Shown: positions 57,996-64,000 of the stretch, piece after piece
How the letters are laid out: every line of letters starts with the position of its first letter
Numbering within the stretch: position 1 is the stretch's first letter
Origin: Rhizobium sp. BK602
Lineage (GTDB): Bacteria; Pseudomonadota; Alphaproteobacteria; Rhizobiales; Rhizobiaceae
Reading direction: 5' to 3'
DNA: 64,000 bases
Assembly (NCBI RefSeq): GCF_014195095.1
Contig: NZ_JACIBC010000006.1
Location: 1-64,000, forward strand
Notes under the pieces: model-generated
Databases searched by the model: none
What the model was told of the DNA's origin: nothing
What the model saw: the letters and a program-made list of their open reading frames with translations, nothing else
Translations under genes and position numbers: made by a program

Positions 57996-58015
57996 CATCG
58001 AATTGGAGTATCGAA

Positions 58016-58561
58016 ATGGCCCGTGGTGATTTCCCGAGCGCGAAGCAAGATCAGTTTATGCTGCGTTTCCCAGATGGTATGCGGGATCGCCTCAAGGAGG
58101 CTGCCGAAAATCACGGTCGCTCCATGAACGCCGAAATCGTCGCGATTCTCGAAGAACATCCTCGCCTTGTTACGCTCCCAATGGATGTCTCCTATCTGAA
58201 GATGGAGAACGCTCGTCTGAGGGCCGAGATAGACGAGGCTAGGATTTCTCGCGATAAGGCGTTGGCAGATAATGCCGCTCTGCGCCATCTGTTGAATGAG
58301 AATCACGATGCCGCCGTTGCAGATGAAGAAACGATTAGCGTCATCGAAAAGCGCTTCAGCGAGCTCAAAGATCAGATCGAGTACCTCGAAAAGCTTAAAT
58401 CTGAGCTTCTGGCTTTGGCTAAGCCCAGTGACGAGCCAGTCATCAGCGATACGCCCCTGTCCTCTGAGCTCTTCGACAAGCTATTTGGTGATATGCGCGA
58501 CCGTCTCGATCGCATCGAGCGCAAGGTCGATGGCCGATCGGACCCGGAGAGCTCGAAATGA
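58016..58561 (+). CDS. Arc-family DNA-binding protein with coiled coil
   Basis: A 181-residue protein. The N-terminal ribbon-helix-helix (KQDQFMLRFPDGMRDRLKEAAENHGRSMNAEIVAILEEHPRL) is of the Arc type. A long coiled coil follows (MENARLRAEIDEARISRDKALADNAALRHLLNENHD, then FSELKDQIEYLEKLKSELL). It is divergent from the AlpA-like gene across three palindromes and overlaps the integrase start by 4 bp. It probably represses the early operon and is expressed with the integrase. Confidence 0.8.
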   Translation: MARGDFPSAKQDQFMLRFPDGMRDRLKEAAENHGRSMNAEIVAILEEHPRLVTLPMDVSYLKMENARLRAEIDEARISRDKALADNAALRHLLNENHDAAVADEETISVIEKRFSELKDQIEYLEKLKSELLALAKPSDEPVISDTPLSSELFDKLFGDMRDRLDRIERKVDGRSDPESSK

Positions 58562-59787
58562 GCGTCAGAAAACGCACCTGGACCACACCTAAGGGCGAAG
58601 AGAAATCCGCCTGGGTGGTCGACTATAGCGACCAGCAGGGCAAACGCCATCTCAAGACCTTCGCTAAAAAGAAGGAGGCCGACCAGTTCGCCGCTACGGC
58701 TACGGTAGAGGTGAGGGAGGGGACGCACGTCGCCGATTCGGACAGTGTAACCGTCGAAAAGGCTGCCGAATTCTGGATGAAGGATGGAAAGCGCCAGGGG
58801 CTGGAGCGCTCCACGCTCGACCAGCGGCGCCAGCATATCGATTTACACATTGTGCCGTTGATCGGTCAGACGCTGCTCTCGAAGCTCTCTGTGCCGGCCG
58901 CACGAGCCTTCCAGGACGAGCTCCGCGAGAAAGGTCGATCGCCGGCCATGGTGCGCAAGGTGATGACGAGCCTCAGCTCGTTGATGTCCGATGCCATGGA
59001 GCGGGGGCTTGCCAGCCGCAATCCGGTCCGCGAAATGCGTGCCAAGCGTGGCACCGGCCGTGAGAAGGCTCAGGAGAAGCGCCAGAAGGGCAAGCTGAAG
59101 ATCGGGGTCGATATCCCCACGAGAGAGGAAGCAAAGGCTTTTGTGGCTGCCCTGACGGGCCGATGGAGACCGATGCTCCTGACGGCCACATTTACCGGCA
59201 TGCGTGCCTCTGAGCTGCGCGGCCTGCGTTGGCAGAGTGTCGATCTCGACAAGCGGCAAATCCATGTCGTCGAGAGGGCCGATCGCTTCAACGACATGGG
59301 GCGTCCGAAGTCGGCTGCAGGTGAACGCTTCATCCCGATCCCGCCGATGGTGGCGAACGCCCTGAGGGAATGGAAGTTGGCTTGCCCGAAGCTGAAGGTC
59401 GAGGAAAAAGGCGAGACTCGCTACGTGCTCGATCTGGTTTTCCCGAACGGCAGCGGTAAGGTCGAAAGCCTGGCGAACATCATCAACCGCGGGCTCGTGC
59501 CGATGATGATAAAGGCCGGGGTCGCGATCGACACAGGAGGGGTTGACGAGGAAGGGAAACCGATCCTGAAGGCCAAATACAGCGGCATGCATGCGCTCCG
59601 GCACTTCTATGCCTCATGGTGCATCAACCGTAAGGAAGACGGTGGCCTCGCCTTGCCTCCGAAGGTAGTCCAAGAGCGGCTCGGGCACTCCACTATCGTC
59701 ATGACGCTCGACACTTATGGGCACCTATTTCCGCGTGGTGATGATGCCGATGAGATGGCTGCGGCGGAGGCTTCTTTCTTGCGTTAA
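58558..59787 (+). CDS. Phage-type tyrosine integrase of the element
   Basis: A 409-residue site-specific recombinase. An arm-binding N-terminus (RKRTWTTPKGEEKSAWVVDYSDQQGKRHLKTFAKKKEADQFAA) is followed by a core-binding domain (RQGLERSTLDQRRQHIDLHIVPLIGQTLLSKL) and the catalytic domain. Catalytic Arg (FTGMRASELRGL), HALRHFYASW (His-x-x-Arg), GHSTIVMTLDTYGHLFP with the nucleophile Tyr are present. It lies 57 bp from attR, and its match to tRNA 3'-end integration is typical. It overlaps the Arc-like gene by ATGA. Confidence 0.93.
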   Translation: MSVRKRTWTTPKGEEKSAWVVDYSDQQGKRHLKTFAKKKEADQFAATATVEVREGTHVADSDSVTVEKAAEFWMKDGKRQGLERSTLDQRRQHIDLHIVPLIGQTLLSKLSVPAARAFQDELREKGRSPAMVRKVMTSLSSLMSDAMERGLASRNPVREMRAKRGTGREKAQEKRQKGKLKIGVDIPTREEAKAFVAALTGRWRPMLLTATFTGMRASELRGLRWQSVDLDKRQIHVVERADRFNDMGRPKSAAGERFIPIPPMVANALREWKLACPKLKVEEKGETRYVLDLVFPNGSGKVESLANIINRGLVPMMIKAGVAIDTGGVDEEGKPILKAKYSGMHALRHFYASWCINRKEDGGLALPPKVVQERLGHSTIVMTLDTYGHLFPRGDDADEMAAAEASFLR

Positions 59788-59843
59788 TGCGACAAGGATG
59801 CGACATAGAGGCTGAAAGTCCCTGATTTGTGGGATTTCTTCTA

Positions 59844-59893
59844 GGATTGAAAATCCGCGTGTCGCTGGTTCGATTCCGGCTCTGGGCACCATC
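59844..59893. repeat. attR: 50-bp direct repeat of tRNA-Phe 3' end
   Basis: Identical to 40489-40538. It contains only the 3' part of tRNA-Phe (no acceptor 5' strand or D-arm), so it is not a tRNA gene. Confidence 0.95.
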
Positions 59894-59929
59894 AAAATCC
59901 CCAACTGACATCGATACCGACATTTATCC

Positions 59930-59954
59930 GGAACATGATCGGGACAGCCGTGTT
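59930..59954 (+). promoter_or_regulatory. RpoE2/EcfG-type general-stress promoter
   Basis: GGAAC (59930-59934), 18 bases, then TT (59953-59954) fits the rhizobial RpoE2 consensus GGAAC-N18/19-TT. It lies about 30 bp before the start of the frameshifted small gene at 59981. Confidence 0.55.
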
Positions 59955-59980
59955 TTCCTTTCGAACGAAAGGAGCGCATC

Positions 59981-60171
59981 ATGGCAGGCAATCGATCGCG
60001 GGGTAGCGCCGGGAAGGCGAGCAGGCGCTTGCGAAGATCGAGCATAGCCGGGCGAGCGGGGAGACGTGGGAACCGGGGCGGAAGCGGGCGGCGGTTGTTG
60101 CCGATCCGCGCAAAAGGCTGGTCGATGGCGAAGCCGATCCGGATAGGAAGGAGTTGAAGCCTGCCCGGTAA
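59981..60171 (+). pseudogene. Frameshifted small stress-type gene
   Basis: ATG at 59981 (AAAGGAG upstream) encodes AGNRSRGSAGK. One base is then missing near 60014-60018, and the +2 frame continues as EQALAKIEHSRASGETWEPG, RKRAAVVADPRKRLVDGEAD and PDRKELKPAR with a TAA at 60169-60171. The two frames join into a 63-residue hydrophilic protein if one G is restored. A palindrome TCCTTTCG-AA-CGAAAGGA overlaps the ribosome site. No function is known. A sequencing error remains possible. Confidence 0.6.
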
Positions 60172-60500
60172 TGGAGCATCATGATGGTCCGACGGCGTGG
60201 CCGCCGACCGCCGGGCAGTTTCGTAGCGGCCGACGCGCGGGAAGAATCGGGAGCGTCATTTCCCGATCACGAATGCAATCTTTGCGATTAAAACGCCGGA
60301 AAAATCTCAATCACAAGATTTTGCTTCAATATTTTGGTGCACGACCTATTCAAGATATTGATGGCGTTTAGAATCGAGCGTACCAATTATTGTACGGATC
60401 ACCTATTGATTCGAAGCGACTGATACCGCACCTTAGATACTAGCGGGAAAGTGTCTCGCTAAGTCCGGCGTTTATTGCAATAGCAAGCTATCGAGGCGCC
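60172..60500. other. Leader region of the prkA operon
   Basis: These 329 bases hold no supported gene. Two dyads are visible: CGTAC/GTACG (60379-60383, 60392-60396) and TAGCGGGA/TCTCGCTA (60441-60448, 60454-60461). They could be regulatory sites of the following stress operon. Confidence 0.45.
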
Positions 60501-62447
60501 ATGTTAAACAACGATGTTCTGTTCAACACGTTCGCCCGTTCTTTCGAAGCACGGCGCGAAGTCGAGATGTCATTCTCCGAGTACCTGGACGCGTGCCGGG
60601 ACGATCCGCTCATGTACGCCAATGCGTCTGAGCGATTGCTGGCCGCCATGGGTGAACCGCTGCTGATCGATACGGCCAGGGATACCCGCCTCGGGCGTAT
60701 CTTCATGAACCGGACCATCCGGACTTATCCAGCTTTTGCCGGCTTTTTCGGCATGGAAGAGACCATCGAGCGTATCGTGGCTTTCTTCCGCCACGCGGCG
60801 CAGGGCTTGGAGGAGCGCAAGCAGATCCTCTATCTGCTCGGCCCCGTCGGCGGCGGCAAATCCTCGCTTGCCGAGCGGCTGAAATCGCTGATGGAGGTCC
60901 ATCCGATCTATGTGCTGAAGGCCGGCAACGAGCTCAGCCCGGTGTTCGAAAGCCCGCTCAGCCTGTTCGACCCCGTTACCATGGGGCCGATGATCGAGGA
61001 GCGTTACGGCATTCCGCGCCGGCGCCTGACCGGTCTCATGAGCCCCTGGTGCCTGAAGCGCCTCGAGGAGTTCGAGGGCGACATATCCCGCTTCCGGGTG
61101 GTCAGGATACAGCCGTCCAGGCTGCGGCAAATCGCCGTCGCCAAGACCGAACCGGGGGACGAGAACAACCAGGATATTTCCTCGCTGGTCGGCAAGGTCG
61201 ATATCCGCAAGCTCGAGAGCCTGGCGCAGAACGATCCGGATGCCTACAGCTATTCCGGCGCATTGAACCGCGCCAACCAGGGCATTCTCGAATTCGTCGA
61301 AATGTTCAAGGCGCCGATCAAGATGCTGCATCCGCTGCTGACGGCGACGCAGGAGGGCAACTATATCGGCACCGAGAATATCGGCGCCATTCCCTTCTCC
61401 GGCATCATTCTCGCGCATTCGAACGAGTCGGAATGGCAGAGCTTCAAGGCCAACAAGAACAATGAGGCCTTCATCGACCGCATCTGCGTCGTCAAGGTGC
61501 CTTATTGCCTGCGGGTGACCGAAGAGCAGAAGATCTACGAGAAGCTGATCGAGGAATCCGAACTCAGCGACGCGCCCTGCGCGCCGTCGACGCTGGAGAC
61601 GCTCGCCCGCTTCACGGTTCTGACGCGGCTTGCCAAGCATGAGAACTCGACGGCCTTCTCCAAGCTTCGCGTCTATGACGGCGAAAGCCTGAAGGAGACC
61701 GATCCGCGGGCGCGCAGCGTGCAGGAATATCGCGACGCGGCCGGTGTCGACGAGGGCATGGACGGGGCATCCACCCGTTTCGCCTTCAAGGTGCTGGCGG
61801 CGACCTTCAACTACGACACGACGGAAATCGGCGCCGATCCGGTGCATCTGATGTATATGCTGGAGCAGTCGATCCGCCGCGAGCAGCTGCCGCTTGAAAC
61901 CGAGAAGCTCTATATCGAGTTCATCAAGAGCGAGCTCGGGCCGCGTTACGCGGAGTTTATCGGGCATGAGATCCAGAAAGCCTATCTGGAATCCTATGCG
62001 GATTACGGCCAGAATCTCTTCGACCGTTACGTCGACTACGCCGATGCCTGGATCGAGGACGTCGATTTCAAGGACCCGGACACCGGCCAGCTTCTGGATC
62101 GCGAGCTTCTCAACCAGGAACTGACCAAGATCGAGAAGCCGGCGGGCATCGCCAATCCGAAGGATTTCCGCAACGAGATCGTCAAGTTCTGCTTGCGGGC
62201 GCGGGCGAGCCATGGCGGCAAGAACCCGTCCTGGACCAGTTACGAGAAAATCCGCGAGGTCATCGAAAAACGGATGTTCTCCCAGGTCGAGGATCTCCTG
62301 CCGGTTATCTCGTTCGGGTCCAAGAAGGACGGCGAGACAGAGAAGAAACATGGCGAATTCGTCGAGCGCATGATGGCGCGGGGCTATACCGAGCGTCAGG
62401 TTCGGCGGCTTGTGGAATGGTACATGCGTGTGAAACAGGCGGGATGA
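60501..62447 (+). CDS. prkA: PrkA family serine protein kinase (YeaG-like)
   Basis: A 648-residue protein. An AAA+-type N-terminal domain has Walker A GPVGGGKSS (near residues 113-121), and the C-terminal part is the PrkA kinase domain. Members are stress- and starvation-induced kinases working with the DUF444 and SpoVR proteins, which follow here. The start at 60501 lies after an AT-rich leader without a strong ribosome site. Length and the LDRELLNQELTKIEKPAGIANPKDFRNEIVKFCLRARA segment are typical. Confidence 0.95.
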   Translation: MLNNDVLFNTFARSFEARREVEMSFSEYLDACRDDPLMYANASERLLAAMGEPLLIDTARDTRLGRIFMNRTIRTYPAFAGFFGMEETIERIVAFFRHAAQGLEERKQILYLLGPVGGGKSSLAERLKSLMEVHPIYVLKAGNELSPVFESPLSLFDPVTMGPMIEERYGIPRRRLTGLMSPWCLKRLEEFEGDISRFRVVRIQPSRLRQIAVAKTEPGDENNQDISSLVGKVDIRKLESLAQNDPDAYSYSGALNRANQGILEFVEMFKAPIKMLHPLLTATQEGNYIGTENIGAIPFSGIILAHSNESEWQSFKANKNNEAFIDRICVVKVPYCLRVTEEQKIYEKLIEESELSDAPCAPSTLETLARFTVLTRLAKHENSTAFSKLRVYDGESLKETDPRARSVQEYRDAAGVDEGMDGASTRFAFKVLAATFNYDTTEIGADPVHLMYMLEQSIRREQLPLETEKLYIEFIKSELGPRYAEFIGHEIQKAYLESYADYGQNLFDRYVDYADAWIEDVDFKDPDTGQLLDRELLNQELTKIEKPAGIANPKDFRNEIVKFCLRARASHGGKNPSWTSYEKIREVIEKRMFSQVEDLLPVISFGSKKDGETEKKHGEFVERMMARGYTERQVRRLVEWYMRVKQAG

Positions 62448-62465
62448 GCCACCAAGGAAGAAGGA

Positions 62466-63737
62466 ATGCACATTGTTGACCGACGCCTGAACCCAGGCGG
62501 CAAAAGTCTGGAAAATCGTCAACGGTTTTTGCGAAGAGCAAAAGCGCTGGTGCAGAGAGCGGTTTACGAATCCTCTCAAAATCGCGACATTCAGGACATT
62601 CTGAAGGGTGGCGAGATCAGTATCCCTCTCGATGGAACCGAGGAGCCTCGGTTCCATCGCGGTCCGGAAGGGCTGCGTGAGCATATCCTTCCCGGCAACA
62701 AGGACTTCCTCGAAGGCGATATTCTTCCACGGCCGGAGAGCGGCGGCGGCAAGCCGAAGGCCGGTGGCGAAGGCAGCGGCGAGGACGCCTTCCGCTTCAT
62801 CCTGACACGCGAGGAATTCCTCGATCTTTTCCTCGACGATCTCGAACTCCCCGATCTCGCCAAGAAGCGGCTGGTCTCGGCCGATCAGATCAATCCGGTG
62901 CGGTCGGGCTATTCGGTGACGGGATCGCCTGCCAATCTCGCCATCAACCGCACCATGCGGCTGGCCATGATGCGGCGCGTCGCGCTGCATCGTCCGAAGC
63001 CGGAAACGGTCGCCAAGCTTGCCGCCGAGGCGGCCGAGTGCAAGGACGAAGAGCGGCGGGCCGCGTTGGAAGCGGAAATCAAGGTGCTGGAATCGAAGGT
63101 CCGGCGCATTCCCTATATCGATCCGATCGACATCCGCTACCGCCGTTTCGAGAACGAGCCGAAGCCGGTGGCGCAGGCCGTCATGTTCTGCCTCATGGAT
63201 GTGTCGGGCTCGATGTCGGAACACATGAAGGATCTCGCCAAGCGCTTCTACATGCTGCTCTACATTTTCCTCACCCGGCAGTACCGCCGTGTCGAGATCG
63301 TCTTCATCCGCCATACGGATGTGGCCGAGGAGGTGGACGAGGAGACCTTCTTCCGCAGCCCGGCGACGGGCGGCACGCAGGTATCGAGCGCGCTCGAAGC
63401 CATGCGGCGCATCGTGCACGATCGCTTTCCCGCCTCGGACTGGAACATTTATGCCGCACAGGCGTCGGATGGCGACAACGCCTATTCGGACAATGCCGCG
63501 ACGGCAGCGCTGCTGACCGATCAGATCCTGCCCGTCTGCCAGTATTTCGCCTATCTGGAAGTGGGTGAGGCGCGCAGCGTCGCGATCTCGTCCGGCTCGG
63601 CCATATGGTCGCTTTACGAGCGGATACAATTGGGCTGGCCGGTGCTGTCCATGCGCCGCGTCAGCGATCGCAGCCAGATTTACCCGGTCTTCCATGATCT
63701 CTTTCAACGCCGGTCGGCGGAAACAAGGAGCGGATAA
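62466..63737 (+). CDS. DUF444/YeaH (YhbH) family protein
   Basis: A 423-residue protein. After IVDRRLNPGGKSLENRQRFLRRAK and an acidic Gly-rich linker, a von Willebrand A-like domain carries the MIDAS sequence FCLMDVSGSMSEHMKDLAKRF, and a late segment reads SLYERIQLGWPVLSMRRV. This is the YeaH/DUF444 partner of PrkA. It follows prkA by 18 bp, and its stop overlaps the spoVR start as TAATG. Confidence 0.93.
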   Translation: MHIVDRRLNPGGKSLENRQRFLRRAKALVQRAVYESSQNRDIQDILKGGEISIPLDGTEEPRFHRGPEGLREHILPGNKDFLEGDILPRPESGGGKPKAGGEGSGEDAFRFILTREEFLDLFLDDLELPDLAKKRLVSADQINPVRSGYSVTGSPANLAINRTMRLAMMRRVALHRPKPETVAKLAAEAAECKDEERRAALEAEIKVLESKVRRIPYIDPIDIRYRRFENEPKPVAQAVMFCLMDVSGSMSEHMKDLAKRFYMLLYIFLTRQYRRVEIVFIRHTDVAEEVDEETFFRSPATGGTQVSSALEAMRRIVHDRFPASDWNIYAAQASDGDNAYSDNAATAALLTDQILPVCQYFAYLEVGEARSVAISSGSAIWSLYERIQLGWPVLSMRRVSDRSQIYPVFHDLFQRRSAETRSG

Positions 63738-64000
63738 TGGCGAAGGCATCGATGGAGCGGCTCTTCGAGGGTGCGGACTGGGATTTCGCCACCATCCAGC
63801 GAATCCACGATGCCTGCGAGAAGATCGCCATCAAGGAACTCGGTCTCGACGTCTATCCCAACCAGATCGAGATCATCACCGCCGAGCAGATGCTCGACGT
63901 CTATTCCTCGATCGGCATGCCGCTCTTCTACAAGCACTGGTCCTTCGGCAAGCATTTCGCCCATCACGAGGCCTTCTATCGCAAGGGCCTGCGCGGGCTC
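63737..64000 (+). CDS. SpoVR family protein (cut by window end)
   Basis: The first 88 codons are present: AKASMERLFEGADWDFATIQ, then RIHDACEKIAIKELGLDVYPNQIEII and SIGMPLFYKHWSFGKHFAHHEAFYRKG, the SpoVR N-terminus. It is the third gene of the prkA-DUF444-spoVR operon. The frame is open to the end of the window. Confidence 0.93.
   Translation, partial: MAKASMERLFEGADWDFATIQRIHDACEKIAIKELGLDVYPNQIEIITAEQMLDVYSSIGMPLFYKHWSFGKHFAHHEAFYRKGLRGL

Larger units (their letters stand above)
40489..59893. mobile_element. Integrated prophage-like genomic island at tRNA-Phe
   Basis: The element spans the two 50-bp repeats, about 19.4 kb. It carries a tyrosine integrase at its right end, Cro/CI-, Arc- and excisionase-like regulators, a replication gene with internal iterons, a tape-measure protein, DUF2213 pieces, two Ntn-hydrolase-like proteins and a toxin-antitoxin pair. 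Terminase large subunit, portal, major capsid, tail tube, holin and lysin genes are not seen, so it is likely a defective prophage or satellite-like element. Minus-strand genes dominate. Confidence 0.93.

Noticed and set aside
40539..59843. CRISPR array
   Set aside because: No regularly spaced identical repeats were seen; the repeats near 57017-57125 overlap or vary in spacing and lie inside a gene.
59844..59893. Second tRNA-Phe gene
   Set aside because: Only the 3' part is present; the 5' acceptor strand and D-arm are missing, so it is an attachment site.
60570..63749. 1059-residue minus-strand open frame
   Set aside because: Antisense to prkA and the DUF444 gene; no recognisable domain.

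Overview
The window looks like the chromosome of a Rhizobium-type alphaproteobacterium (Rhizobiaceae). The evidence is high-GC coding sequence, the conserved gene run murA - DUF2948 - hisD - UPF0262 - low-molecular-weight phosphatase - infA - maf - yacG - tRNA-Phe, an Omp25/RopB-like porin, interspersed palindromic repeats of the rhizobial kind, many solute-uptake genes, and an RpoE2/EcfG-type promoter.

Positions 1-32740 are core and metabolic DNA. They hold hydrolases, several regulator/target pairs with a visible operator in the divergent gap (TetR/quinone reductase, MarR/Tet(X)-like monooxygenase), an MscS channel with a cNMP-like domain, and an aldehyde dehydrogenase. A five-gene minus-strand operon (phosphodiesterase - ATPase - two permeases - binding protein) lies beside a LacI regulator and a YWTD propeller protein. 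After it come slyX, an ECF sigma/anti-sigma pair, a BAX-inhibitor-1 membrane protein, D-galactonate dehydratase with its GntR regulator, OsmC, two small membrane proteins, a TetR-controlled RND pump, a phosphatase, two VOC proteins and a porin. Positions 32741-34167 are an AT-rich islet carrying one orphan ParA-like ATPase and ending at the 3' end of tRNA-Thr. Positions 34399-40536 are the conserved murA-to-tRNA-Phe block.

Positions 40489-59893 are a 19.4 kb integrated element. A perfect 50-bp direct repeat marks its ends; the left copy is the 3' end of tRNA-Phe and the integrase gene lies at the right end. The element is a reduced prophage. It has a TacA/TacT-type toxin-antitoxin pair at the left border, a Cro/CI-like switch, a second tyrosine recombinase, and a tightly overlapping early operon. 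That operon includes a replication gene with four internal iterons beside an AT-rich stretch, an arrangement like lambda O/ori. The element also carries pieces of virion morphogenesis (DUF2213 parts and a tape-measure protein). No terminase large subunit, portal, capsid or lysis gene is visible.

The most striking content is two genes downstream of the tape-measure gene (49195-49764 and 49969-50712). Their predicted proteins begin, after Met removal, with Thr or Ser and keep the Asp17, Lys33 and Gly pattern of HslV/proteasome beta subunits. They look like a pair of phage-encoded Ntn hydrolases.

Downstream of the element are a frameshifted small stress-type gene behind an RpoE2-like promoter, and the stress operon prkA - yeaH-like (DUF444) - spoVR, with spoVR cut by the window end.
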